Source: Pelodera strongyloides (lineage: Eukaryota > Nematoda > Chromadorea > Rhabditida > Rhabditidae). From it: a stretch of 64,000 bases of DNA. The notes under the pieces were generated by a model. The model saw nothing but the letters and a program-made list of their open reading frames with translations. It ran no database searches and had not been told where the DNA came from. Positions 1-12,233 of this stretch are shown piece by piece. Made by a program: the position numbers and the translations under genes. The stretch is from NCBI GenBank assembly GCA_036852015.1, contig JAANDG010000617.1, positions 1 to 64,000 of the forward strand, read 5' to 3'. Numbering within the stretch: position 1 is the first letter of the stretch; each line of letters begins with the position of its first letter.

Positions 1-3000
1 CAATGCCAAAACCTGAAGCTGCTCCAATGCCAATTCCCGAGAAGACGCGGTTTCGGAGTTGAACAAGGGAGCACCCCAAGTCTCACATATTCTAAGCTCA
101 ACCAAACAATGCCAAACCTGAAGCTGCTCCAATCCAATCCCCGAGAAGACGCGGTTCTCGTTGAACAATGGGGCACCCAAGTCTCAACATATTTCTAAGC
201 TCAAACTCAAACAATGCCAAAACCTGAAGCTGCTCCAATGCCAATTCCCCGAGAAGACGCGGTTCTCGGAGTTGAACAAGGGAGCACCCCAAGTCTCAAC
301 ATATTTCTAAGCTCAGACAAATACAAAATTCACCCCTCACTCAGTGTTGCAAACAATTTTCATAAAAACAAATAATGGTGCACAATAACCAAATCTATGC
401 AGCAGCAGATGGGATTCCTCATTGGCGACAAACGGGATGGGATCTTACGTCGAGAAGAGATGCATCGAAGCCTCATCGTCCAACGAAGTCAATGAAAGCA
501 AAGAATAGCAGAACAACAACGGCAAAGTACTCTCGCTCTCTATCCTACTTCTAACTAAACCCAAAAACATAATAACTAAATCTCAGATGGATCTCGACGG
601 TCAACGTTCACCCTCAAACAATGCCAAACCTGAAGCTGCTCCAATGCCAATTCCCCGAGAAGACGCGGTTCTCGGAGTTGAACAAGGGAGCACCCCAAGT
701 CTCAACATATTTCTAAGCTCAAACAAATACAAAGTTCACCCTCAAACAATGCCAAAACCTGAAGCTGCTCCAATGCCAATTCCCCGAGAAGACGCGGTTC
801 TCGGAGTTGAACAAGGGAGCACCCCAAGTCTCAACATTTTTCTAAGCTCAGACAAATACAAAATTCACCCCTCACTCAGTGTTGCAAACAATTTTCATAA
901 AATCAAATAATGGTGCACACTAACCAAATCTATGCAGCAGCAGATGGGATTCCTCATTGGCGACAAACGGGATGGGATCTTACGTCGAGAAGATGCATCG
1001 AAGCCTCATCGTCCAACGAAGTCAATGAAAGCAAAGAATAGCAGAACAACAACGGCAAAGTACTCTCGCTCTCTGTCCTACTTCTAACTAAACCCAAAAC
1101 ATAATAACTAAATCTCAGATGGATCTCGACGGTCAACGTTCACCCTCAAACAATGCCAAAACCTGAAGCTGCTCCAATGCCAATTCCCCGAGAAGACGCG
1201 GTTCTCGGAGTTGAACAAGGGAGCACCCCAAGTCTCAACATATTTCTAAGCTCAGACAAATACAAAATTCACCCCTCACTCAGTGTTGCAAACAAATTTT
1301 CATAAAATCAAATAATGGTGCACACTAACCAAATCTATGCAGCAGCAGATGGGATTCCTCATTGGCGACAAACGGGATGGGATCTTACGTCGAGAAGATG
1401 CATCGAAGCCTCATCGTCCAACGAAGTCAATGAAAGCAAAGAATAGCAGAACAACAACGGCAAAGTACTCTCGCTCTCTGTCCTACTTCTAACTAAACCC
1501 AAAACATAATAACTAAATCTCAGATGGATCTCGACGGTCAACGTTCACCCTCAAACAATGCCAAAACCTGAAGCTGCTCCAATGCCAATTCCCCGAGAAG
1601 ACGCGGTTCTCGGAGTTGAACAAGGGAGCACCCCAAGTCTCAACATATTTCTAAGCTCAAACAAATACAAAGTTCACCCTCAAACAATGCCAAAACCTGA
1701 AGCTGCTCCAATGCCAATTCCCCGAGAAGACGCGGTTCTCGGAGTTGAACAAGGGAGCACCCCAAGTCTCAACATATTTCTAAGCTCAGACAAATACAAA
1801 GTTCACCCCTCACTCAGTGTTGCAAACAAATTTTCATAAAATCAAATAATGGTGCACACTAACCAAATCTATGCAGCAGCAGATGGGATTCCTCATTGGC
1901 GACAAACGGGATGGGATCTTACGTCGAGAAGATGCATCGAAGCCTCATCGTCCAACGAAGTCAATGAAAGCAAAGAATAGCAGAACAACAACGGCAAAGT
2001 ACTCTCGCTCTCTGTATCCTACTTCTAACTAAACCCAAAACATAATAACTAAATCTCAGATGGATCTCGACGGTCAACGTTCACCCTCAAACAATGCCAA
2101 ACCTGAAGCTGCTCCAATGCCAATTCCCCGAGAAGACGCGGTTCTCGGAGTTGAACAAGGGAGCACCCCAAGTCTCAACATATTTCTAAGCTCAGACACA
2201 ATACAAAATTCACCCCTCACTCAGTGTTGCAAACAAATTTTCATAAAATCAAATAATGGTGCACACTAACCAAATCTATGCAGCAGCAGATGGGATTCCT
2301 CATTGGCGACAAACGGGATGGGATCTTACGTCGAGAAGATGCATCGAAGCCTCATCGTCCAACGAAGTCAATGAAAGCAAAGAATAGCAGAACAACAACG
2401 GCAAAGTACTCTCGCTCTCTGTCCTACTTCTAACTAAACCCAAAACATAATAACTAAATCTCAGATGGATCTCGACGGTCAACGTTCACCCTCAAACAAT
2501 GCCAAAACCTGAAGCTGCTCCAATGCCAATTCCCCGAGAAGACGCGGTTCTCGGAGTTGAACAAGGGAGCACCCCAAGTCTCAACATATTTCTAAGCTCA
2601 AACAAATACAAAGTTCACCCTCAAACAATGCCAAAACCTGAAGCTGCTCCAATGCCAATTCCCCGAGAAGACGCGGTTCTCGGAGTTGAACAAGGGAGCA
2701 CCCCAAGTCTCAACATATTTCTAAGCTCAGACAAATACAAAATTCACCCCTCACTCAGTGTTGCAAACAAATTTTCATAAAATCAAATAATGGTGCACAC
2801 TAACCAAATCTATGCAGCAGCAGATGGGATTCCTCATTGGCGACAAACGGGATGGGATCTTACGTCGAGAAGATGCATCGAAGCCTCATCGTCCAACGAA
2901 GTCAATGAAAGCAAAGAATAGCAGAACAACAACGGCAAAGTACTCTCGCTCTCTGTCCTACTTCTAACTAAACCCAAAACATAATAACTAAATCTCAGAT

Positions 3001-5860
3001 GGATCTCGACGGTCAACGTTCACCCTCAAACAATGCCAAAACCTGAAGCTGCTCCAATGCCAATTCCCCGAGAAGACGCGGTTCTCGGAGTTGAACAAGG
3101 GAGCACCCCAAGTCTCAACATATTTCTAAGCTCAAACAAATACAAAGCCAAAACCTGAAGCTGCTCCAATGCCAATTCCCCGAGAAGACGCGGTTCTCGG
3201 AGTTGAACAAGGGAGCACCCCAAGTCTCAACATATTTCTAAGCTCAAACAATGCCAAAACCTGAAGCTGCTCCAATGCCAATTCCCCGAGAAGACGCGGT
3301 TCTCGGAGTTGAACAAGGGAGCACCCCAAGTCTCAACATATTTCTAAGCTCAGACAAATACAAAATTCACCCCTCACTCAGTGTTGCAAACAAATTTTCA
3401 TAAAATCAAATAATGGTGCACACTAACCAAATCTATGCAGCAGCAGATGGGATTCCTCATTGGCGACAAACGGGATGGGATCTTACGTCGAGAAGATGCA
3501 TCGAAGCCTCATCGTCCAACGAAGTCAATGAAAGCAAAGAATAGCAGAACAACAACGGCAAAGTACTCTCGCTCTCTGTCCTACTTCTAACTAAACCCAA
3601 AACATAATAACTAAATCTCAGATGGATCTCGACGGTCAACGTTCACCCTCAAACAATGCCAACACCTGAAGCTGCTCCAATGCCAATTCCCCGAGAAGAC
3701 GCGGTTCTCGGAGTTGAACAAGGGAGCACCCCAAGTCTCAACATATTTCTAAGCTCAAACAAATACAAAGTTCACCCTCAAACAATGCCAAAACCTGAAG
3801 CTGCTCCAATGCCAATTCCCCGAGAAGACGCGGTTCTCGGAGTTGAACAAGGGAGCACCCCAAGTCTCAACATATTTCTAAGCTCAGACAAATACAAAAT
3901 TCACCCTTCACTCAGTGTTGCAAACAAATTTTCATAAAATCAAATAATGGTGCACACTAACCAAATCTATGCAGCAGCAGATGGGATTCCTCATTGGCGA
4001 CAAACGGGATGGGATCTTACGTCGAGAAGATGCATCGAAGCCTCATCGTCCAACGAAGTCAATGAAAGCAAAGAATAGCAGAACAACAACGGCAAAGTAC
4101 TCTCGCTCTCTGTCCTACTTCTAACTAAACCCAAAACATAATAACTAAATCTCAGATGGATCTCGACGGTCAACGTTCACCCTCAAACAATGCCAAAACC
4201 TGAAGCTGCTCCAATGCCAATTCCCCGAGAAGACGCGGTTCTCGGAGTTGAACAAGGGAGCACCCCAAGTCTCAACATATTTCTAAGCTCAAACAAATAC
4301 AAAGTTCACAAAACCTGAAGCTGCTCCAATGCCAATTCCCCGAGAAGACGCGGTTCTCGGAGTTGAACAAGGGAGCACCCCAAGTCTCAACATATTTCTA
4401 AGCTCAAAGTTCACCCTCAAACAATGCCAAAACCTGAAGCTGCTCCAATGCCAATTCCCCGAGAAGACGCGGTTCTCGGAGTTGAACAAGGGAGCACCCC
4501 AAGTCTCAACATATTTCTAAGCTCAGACAAATACAAAATTCACCCCTCACTCAGTGTTGCAAACAAATTTTCATAAAATCAAATAATGGTGCACACTAAC
4601 CAAATCTATGCAGCAGCAGATGGGATTCCTCATTGGCGACAAACGGGATGGGATCTTACGTCGAGAAGATGCATCGAAGCCTCATCGTCCAACGAAGTCA
4701 ATGAAAGCAAAGAATAGCAGAACAACAACGGCAAAGTACTCTCGCTCTCTGTCCTACTTCTAACTAAACCCAAAACATAATAACTAAATCTCAGATGGAT
4801 CTCGACGGTCAACGTTCACCCTCAAACAATGCCAAAACCTGAAGCTGCTCCAATGCCAATTCCCCGAGAAGACGCGGTTCTCGGAGTTGAACAAGGGAGC
4901 ACCCCAAGTCTCAACATATTTCTAAGCTCAAACAAATACAAAGTTCACCCTCAAACAATGCCAAAACCTGAAGCTGCTCCAATGCCAATTCCCCGAGAAG
5001 ACGCGGTTCTCGGAGTTGAACAAGGGAGCACCCAAGTCTCAACAAGTCTCAACATATTTCTAAGCTCAGACAAATACAAAAACAAAGTTCACCCCTTCAC
5101 TCAGTGTTGCAAACAAATTTTCATAAAATCAAATAATGGTGCACACTAACCAAATCTATGCAGCAGCAGATGGGATTCCTCATTGGCGACAAACGGGATG
5201 GGATCTTACGTCGAGAAGATGCATCGAAGCCTCATCGTCCAACGAAGTCAATGAAAGCAAAGAATAGCAGAACAACAACGGCAAAGTACTCTCGCTCTCT
5301 GTCCTACTTCTAACTAAACCCAAAACATAATAACTAAATCTCAGATGGATCTCGACGGTCAACGTTCACCCTCAAACAATGCCAAAACCTGAAGCTGCTC
5401 CAATGCCAATTCCCCGAGAAGACGCGGTTCTCGGAGTTGAACAAGGGAGCACCCCAAGTCTCAACATATTTCTAAGCTCAAACAAATACAAAGTTCACCC
5501 TCAAACAATGCCAAAACCTGAAGCTGCTCCAATGCCAATTCCCCGAGAAGACGCGGTTCTCGGAGTTGAACAAGGGAGCACCCCAAGTCTCAACATATTT
5601 CTAAGCTCAAACAAATACAAAGTTCACCCTCAAACAATGCCAAAACCTGAAGCTGCTCCAATGCCAATTCCCCGAGAAGACGCGGTTCTCGGAGTTGAAC
5701 AAGGGAGCACCCCAAGTCTCAACATATTTCTAAGCTCAAACAATGCCAAAACCTGAAGCTGCTCCAATGCCAATTCCCCGAGAAGACGCGGTTCTCGGAG
5801 TTGAACAAGGGAGCACCCCAAGTCTCAACATATTTCTAAGCTCAAACAAATACGAAGTTA
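1..5860. repeat. Two-level tandem repeat array
   Basis: The array has two modules. Module A (about 106-126 bp, roughly 25 copies) carries the peptide phrase PKPEAAPMPIPREDAVLG. Module B (about 280-300 bp, 10 copies) contains the block starting tggcgacaaacgggatggg, near 425, 958, 1366, 1906, 2306, 2838, 3462, 3998, 4634 and 5186. B-to-B spacing is about 400, 535 or 625-636 bp, according to whether one, two or three A modules intervene. The last four A modules (5379-5850) form a pure A run that ends the array at about 5860. Copies are nearly identical, differing mainly by one-base indels, so amplification or homogenisation is recent. The array continues past the left edge. It could be a satellite or a tandemly amplified gene or exon. 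Confidence 0.97.
944..1087 (+). other. Conserved 47-codon ORF of module B (representative copy)
   Basis: The ORF begins MGFLIGDKRDGILRRED and ends at TAA; it is rich in K, R, S and T. The same ORF recurs in the other B modules. Its last part contains a possible donor (AAA|GTACTC). The following ctcag|ATGGATCTC could act as an acceptor and would join it in phase to the module A peptide. In copies with the 'gccaaacc' spelling (587 and 2060) that A peptide is open from ATGGATCTC; in copies spelled 'gccaaaacc' it is shifted. A repetitive-protein gene is possible, but this may be chance openness of a homogenised satellite. Confidence 0.25.
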
Positions 5861-5915
5861 AAGCATAAACAAAAACGCACTTGCTTTATTCGCAGTGTCC
5901 CCAATCAGTAATTCA

Positions 5916-6310
5916 TCAAGCGCTTGTGCAAGAACTGCAGCAGCCGTACGCTCCGCAGCAATCCGACTCTAGAAACAGGTTCAAATAGTTTAGAAAAACC
6001 CTTGGTTCGCAAGTTCACAACAACGAAAATGAAGAATGATTATAGCCACCACTACTTGACAATTCAAATTCCTATTTCCTAAATTCCTATACAAAACGAC
6101 AGCCCTGCACGAGGGAGGGCAACTCCAAAAATAATTGTCCAAAAAGGGCAAGTACAAAAAAAAACAGCCGCACAAGCCCACATCTATTCATTCTCTAGCA
6201 AAAATCAAGAATAGTAATAGTAGACATAAAAGGAAATAAAAAGAACTCAACTCACCGCTAACTGATTCATAACCTCTTCTGTTCTTCACTACCATCATCC
6301 GACATTGCAT
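5916..6310 (-). CDS. Possible tiny Cys-rich two-exon gene
   Basis: Reading the minus strand, exon 1 (6310-6256) starts MQCRMMVVKN and ends at the donor TTAGCG|GTGAGT. Exon 2 (5968-5916) starts after gtttctag and encodes SDCCGAYGCCSSCTSA before TGA. The phases agree (one base plus two). An AATAAA on the minus strand lies at 5890-5885, 26 bases past the stop. An acceptor-like ttttccag lies upstream of exon 1 near 6400. The product would be only 35 residues, so this may instead be the 3' end of a longer gene or a false model. I do not recognise it. Confidence 0.25.
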
Positions 6311-6509
6311 TATTCGAAGCTCGAAGCAGAAGCACTCGCATCCTCTTCACGTGCATCTACTTTTGGTAAAGCACCGACACCGGAGTTACATTGTGCTGGA
6401 GTCTGGAAAAATAAAAGTTATATATATTTATATATATATATATATATCCTAGCTTACTAGTTATAAAAGTGTGGTGCAGTGTAGCACATGGATCATGGAT
6501 ATACATACA

Positions 6510-7438
6510 GAGGCCGTATTTTAACTGAAATTTTCATCTCGGAATCCCATCTCGGAATCGTTTCGGAATGCGATTGGTATTTTGAGTGCGCTAATCTTTT
6601 CGGAATTCCATCTCGGAATCCATCTCGGAAAAGCATCTCGGAAACCATCTCGGAATGCTCTCGGAATGCATTTGGTATTTTAACTGCAAAAAAAGCATCT
6701 CGGAACACGGAAAATTCCGCAAATTTTGTCAGCTAGGTAGGGTAGCTGAATCATCTCGGAATTGCCTTATACTAGTCATAATATGATCAGAAAGTAGTTA
6801 TTTACTTTATTTTTCTTATATTATTACACAATTCGGCACTATACAACTATATTGCATTTGCGCGGCCCCATTCGGACGAAATAAGTTTTCAAAATTTTCA
6901 AAATTTTGCCTTATTCCTACGTGTTTTGCAGCGCTGAATCCGAAAACATGGTTCACATAGGTTCTAGAGTCTAGAGGCCATTGTAACCTAATAAACAAAT
7001 AAAATTTCAAAACTGCGCTAATAAGGACTAATATTCTGTGTTTACTCATTTACCTACTATTTCTATTCCTTCATTCCTTAATTTCACTTAAAAATAGCGA
7101 AAATAATCAATAAATCTTTCGTTCAATCGATCGTTAATTGTACTTGCAAACGATTGGGTGTAGTTGGTTACCCCTATTTATGAAGTTTCATGAAGCTCTA
7201 CCCCTTATAAGTGAGATTTTAACTAAAAAGTATGCAGCTAAATTAAAAAATAAATATTCCCGCCGTTTAGTTCTGTCATTTGTTGCATTGTGTACAATAT
7301 CCATTTCGGAAATATTCCGAGAGATCGCGGCGCTACTAAAATACCGAGCTCGGAAATCCATCTCGGAAAGCATCTCGGAATTGAACCATCTCGGAACGTT
7401 CCGAAACGATTCCGAGATGGGTATTAAAATACGGCCTC
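6510..7438. mobile_element. Foldback-type element, ends GAGGCCGTATTTTAA
   Basis: The left end gaggccgtattttaa (6510-6524) is matched inverted by ttaaaatacggcctc (7424-7438). Both ends carry clusters of the decamer catctcggaa and its complement (about 6537-6750 and 7300-7420). The middle is AT-rich and shows no transposase. It is a non-autonomous element of about 930 bp whose short repeats point inwards from each end. Confidence 0.6.
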
Positions 7439-7802
7439 AGGTAGCGTTAGAGTTCAATAAAAAGTTCCGGTCTGTTTCTAGTTCACGTATTATTCGGTTC
7501 AGAGTCTGAAAAAGTGAACTAGGGAACAACAAAACGACAGTATATCCAGTTTATTTTACAATGCATCATATATTGTTCCCAAGCCCAAACGAACACTAGT
7601 GTTTCATAAAAGAAACAAAAAACCTGATAAAGTATACGTTTTGTACGCAATAAATTATTACAGTAAAATTTAATAGGCATATCCGGAACTTACGCTCCCG
7701 ATTATATTAGAAGCACAAGATCTAAACGAAAGACCTAATATTCGCAAAAAAAATCTGGAACGACGGTCACTGAAAAAATGGCCGAGCTAACCTTTCTAAC
7801 AG

Positions 7803-8085
7803 TTAGGGCGCGTTCGGGATTGATTTTCCGAAAGGAAACTCGGCCAAATCCTCGTTCGGGCGGGATGGACAGTTTGGAAACGTTCCAATGCTTGGAGAAA
7901 ACAAAAAATACAGTATGAATTAGCTTGCGAAAAACGTTTCCCGCGCATATTTTTCAAATTTTCCATGCTAACTCATACTGTATTTTTTGTTTTCTCCAAG
8001 CATTGGAACGTTTCCAAAATATCCATCCCGAACGAGGATTTGGCTGAGTTTCCTTTCGGAAAATCAATCCCGAACGCGCCCTTAA
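7803..8085. mobile_element. Full foldback element, 283 bp
   Basis: The left arm starts ttagggcgcgttcgggattg. The right arm ends caatcccgaacgcgccctta and is its reverse complement with few mismatches. The arms run about 115 bases each around a short AT-rich loop, so nearly the whole element is one hairpin. No coding potential is visible. Confidence 0.8.
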
Positions 8086-8188
8086 AGTAAGGCAGTCACT
8101 TCAAAATCAACTTTTTTATTCTATTTTTATTAGATGCAAGCAGATTTATAAAACAATATGCAACCCATAAAAATCCACATAAAATGGA

Positions 8189-8410
8189 ACTCAGGGAGAG
8201 AAATCAATGAGAATGAGTTTTGATAAATGACCGACGCCGGTGCATATATGCAATTGCCAGGGGTACTTGGAGAGTGAACAGCCTGCAGTGTTACACCTGG
8301 CGCGTGGTTTATCACTGCAGGGTATTTATTATGAAACTCTATACGGGCAATTATAAACTACGGTATATAAGTAAAAGTCATAAACAGGGATTTCTCTCCC
8401 TGAGTTCGTT
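8189..8410. repeat. Inverted repeat, about 20-bp arms
   Basis: The arms are gaactcagggagagaaatc (8189-8208) and gatttctctccctgagttc (about 8391-8409). They enclose about 180 bp. This may be an eroded short transposon. Confidence 0.45.
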
Positions 8411-8849
8411 TTGCCGTACTTTGGCGCTTGAATCGTCGTTTTCTTCACATACTTGAACAATTAATGAAAAGCGAATAAAAAATACGCATTTGTAGTGACT
8501 GCGATCCTTTAACAAGCCTAATCCAACTTAACCACCGAGAAAGTTTGAAGTTGATTGGTGAAATAACTTTTGAGAAATGTTATAAATAGGGTGAAAAAAG
8601 TCGCAGGCCCTCGGAGAAGAACCAAAAAGGGCTAGGCGTACCAATTACGCGATCAAATCGGAGGGCCGGCGCGCTTTCTATAGGACTTTATGTACTGTAT
8701 ATATTTTAATTTACCGCGGCCAATACAGTAATTCACTGCGGAACCAATTTTTTTGAACTCATACACCTTTACACGTTTTCGCATGCACCGTGCACTCTCG
8801 GCGTTGTTTTTTTTTCTGTTTGGCGCCCCCCAAAAGTTTTTCGGCTTTT

Positions 8850-8945
8850 CCAAACGCACCGGGTCCCGTTCCAGCCAGAAAACCCGATCCGCGATGCGGA
8901 TCGCGGATCGGGTTTTCTGGCTGGAACGGGACCCGGTGCGTTTGG
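8850..8945. repeat. Perfect palindrome, 46-bp arms
   Basis: Arms 8850-8895 and 8900-8945 are exact reverse complements with only four bases between them. They are GC-rich in an AT-rich setting. The palindrome ends 60 bases before the YIPF5 start codon and so lies in its promoter or 5' UTR. Confidence 0.97.
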
Positions 8946-9005
8946 GTACCAGAGGTTTCTTTCGCTTCGACATAAACAAGACAAATAAAAATCTTTCGTA
9001 TTTAG

Positions 9006-12000
9006 ATGTCTAACGATTATTGGAACAATCAGCAATGGGAAGACCAGCAGCAGGGAGCTAACCAAGATTGGTATGCTTTGCGTTTACTCATGTTTTTGTT
9101 CACACATACTATCAATCCACAACATCAGTCAAATGCAGGGAACGTAGTGGTGTTTCTTGCGTAGTGCTTCTCCAATCCATGAGGAGGAGCGGGAAGATTT
9201 CTCTTCAGACCATATATGTCGATCCTTGACTTTTTTTCCAATGAGGTTGCAGCGTTTTTATAAAAAAAGTCCACTCGTTGTAAAATACTGCAAAATTGTT
9301 GAGCATACTTGATTTAGCGGTAGTATTGTTGGCTTTCTTCTGTGTCCGAGCGTAGGGGGAAAGCAAAGCCTTTCGCAGATTTCGCACATAAATAGCGGGG
9401 TTAATGCTAGTCAATTTAGCTCTTCTTGAGGTTTATTTTACAGTCCAAGGTTTAGGTATGGACAACAAATTCCGTCTCAGCAAGCAAGCAGTGACATGTC
9501 TTGGGGACAGTTTGATTATTCTGCGCCTGCAGCCCCAACTCAACCAGTGCAGAGTGGGTTTAGTTCTATTCTTTTATCAGACGCTGTTTTATTATACGTG
9601 CGCATTTAAGTTGCGTCTGACAAGTACGCACATTCAAAATGGAATGGAGATTGAGGTTTCCGAAACAGTATAATTCGTTTATCTATTCTTTTTTCCAGCT
9701 AACTACTACGCCCAAAACCAGCCGTCGTATGGAGGAAACATGTTCATTCCCGGTCAACCACAGGGTGAGTCAATTCATCGAAGAGAATCCTTTTGTTGTT
9801 TTGATCGGTGGCAGTTATCTCAAGCTAAAACCCTCAAACGCTTTCCAGTTATTTCTCCCTAGTTTCAGTTGTTTCATTGTTGTACTTTGGATTTGCAATC
9901 ATTTCTTACCTACCTGCCTTTCATAAATTCATCGTGCTTCTGTATCATGATATGCAGACATTCTGCGAAATTTAGAACATTCGGCATACAAATTAATAAA
10001 TATTTTAATGATCGAGGTAGGTGCTTTGTTTTTGTGCGTTTTCTTTATTTTCATATTTCAATTTCAGCTGCCGCAGCTACAGATTCTGCTGAGGATTTTG
10101 AGAACGAACCACCTCTTCTGGAAGAGTTGGGAATCAACTTTTCACATATTAAGGTTTCTTTTCCTTATTTATTTTAAGTTTTTTATGGCTTGTTTTAAGT
10201 TTGCTTACTTTTACCTCTTCATTTGCTTCTAAGAGTTTGTGTTTTTATATAAAGAAATTAGCTGTTTTCTACTGAAATGTGATGTGTCATTGGTAATGTT
10301 ACTCTAAATATATAAGTTTCCGATTTACAATAACCAACAACCCCCGTGATATGCTCTAAGACTCTAAGACGCTAACCCGGAGCGGAGGTTGTTATTTTCG
10401 GTATCCATTTTTATTTGCGCGATTTGCTCCGCATTATGCCCGGTGATTACCCCATGCCCCCTTTTTACCTTTCATTTCTTTTAGGAGAAAACGGTGGCTG
10501 TTTTGAACCCCGTCAATACGGCATCTCCGGAAGTCATAGCTGACCAGGACCTTGCCGGTCCTTTGGTTTTCTGTCTATTATTCGGTAAGTCAACAGTATT
10601 GTAATTATAGCGGCTCTTTCGCTCTTTTTTGAAACGTCTGATGGACGTTGCCTTCCTAACAAGCTCGAATTGACCTCGTTTTTTTTTGTAAACGAACAGT
10701 TTACAAAAAAAACGAGTTTATAAATGAGGGCAGCAGCATTCAGTTAGGGTACGATATCAGATGTCGCTATAGAGATATTACTTCGCATTTGCATTTTCGT
10801 GTGCGGTTGTACTGGTGCACTTCTCATATACTAGATTATGCAAAGTATAAAAGGATACATACTACATACGCTTGATTTTCATTTTATTATCAATTACCTG
10901 TTTGCTAATGAACGACAACACGACGAGTTGTGCTACTTTCTTTTCATCATTTCATTGTGATGCACACGCTGTGTGTGGTGTTATTTAATAAATAAATAAT
11001 AATATGTACTCTCAGGAGGTGCTCTGCTCTTACACGGAAAGCTCCAGTTTGGATATATTTACGGAATCGGAGGTTTGGGCTGTGTTGGCATGTACGCTTT
11101 GATGAATCTGATGGCAGGTGAGAATGTGTTGAATAATTATTTTACTAGAACTCAATTTTTATCCTGTAGGCGGATGCAAATTACGTGTCTAAATTAGCAC
11201 GGTAGAAGTAGTAGATTAGAAACATTACCCTTTTCGAACTCGAATTTCGATTTCTTTACTTCTGTGAATTACTGTAATTGTTGATGAATGAGTAGCATTT
11301 TTGTTCAATGCAGTATATATTTCCGATAAAATATTGACTCTAGGCGCGATCAACTCTCAACTCTAGCTAAGAATCTTGCATTATTCAAATGCGGCTCAGT
11401 ATGAGGCTGTGCGTAAGATTTCTCTAACCTCCTGGTTTCGGACAGGCAATCTCGCTCTCCCTCCGGACTCCGGAGGTTATTTAAAAAGATTAGTACTTGA
11501 AGCGTCTTGAACGTAATAATACTTTTCGCTTCAGCCATGTGGTTCCCGTTCCGGTCCTATCTTTTTCCATTGTCTGGTTATTTTATTATTATCTTTTATT
11601 TCAGGGGACAAGTCAATTTCTTTCACGTGTACGGCGTCGGTCCTTGGCTATTGTCTACTTCCGATGGCTATGTTAAGTATGCTTACGGCCGTCTTGTCAT
11701 TTAAGGTTAGTCGTTGGTGATATGTGTCACTTTCTTCTGGGTTCTAGGTTTAGCTTGGCCCGCATGCCATAAACTTGTTGATTTAATGGCTGTTTTTATA
11801 ATTTCTGCCTGCTAGAACGACCGGGTACCTGAGTAGAGTTGTGTCAGTTGTGTACTGTTATACGCGCACGTGAACTTGAATACGTTAAGTCGCGCAACTA
11901 TACGTTTGCAAATTCGTTGTTTGCCTGCCTGAAACAACTAAAACATATCGATACTACAACATACATATCTGGTACGTGGAACCCACCAGATGATAAGCCA

Positions 12001-12233
12001 ATTAGAACTTCTCTATTTGTTGTACCTGGAAATGGTTTTTGTAGTTTGTACTCAGCCTAGTTGACTTTCAGGGACTAGTTGGCTACTCTATAGCAGCTCT
12101 CGCTGTATTCTGGTGCAGCGTTTCGTCGTCGAAGCTCTTCGTAATTGCCCTTTCAATGGACCACCAGCGGGCTCTGGTAGCCTATCCGTGCGTTTTGCTA
12201 TATTCTGTTTTTGTGTTGCTAGCAATCTTTTAA
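9006..12233 (+). CDS. YIPF5: YIPF5/Yip1-type ER-Golgi membrane protein
   Basis: Yip1-family proteins sit in ER-exit/cis-Golgi membranes, bind Rab GTPases and YIF1 partners, and act in early secretory traffic. Exons are 9006-9070, 9444-9553, 9699-9764, 10068-10153, 10485-10584, 11016-11117, 11605-11705 and 12072-12233. All introns are GT-AG and phases agree, giving 263 residues (the human protein has 257). The N-terminus is Gln/Tyr/Asn-rich cytosolic sequence starting MSNDYWNNQQWEDQQ. Next comes the family core: EPPLLEELGINFSHI, DLAGPLVFCLLFG and GYIYGIGGLGCVGMYAL. The hydrophobic C-terminal half includes ASVLGYCLLPM and ALVAYPCVLLYSVF before TAA, matching five membrane segments. The only earlier-start ambiguity is the palindrome-rich 5' flank. 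An AATAAA at 12961-12966 could end the transcript. Identity is secure from the conserved motifs. Confidence 0.95.
10675..10716. repeat. A/T-rich hairpin in YIPF5 intron
   Basis: The inverted arms ctcgttttttttt-gtaaac and gtttac-aaaaaaaacgag flank a five-base loop. The hairpin lies in the intron at 10585-11015. Confidence 0.6.

Noticed and set aside
1..5860. CRISPR-like or centromere-type array
   Set aside because: Repeat units are long (100-300 bp) and contiguous, without unique spacers; the genome is eukaryotic.
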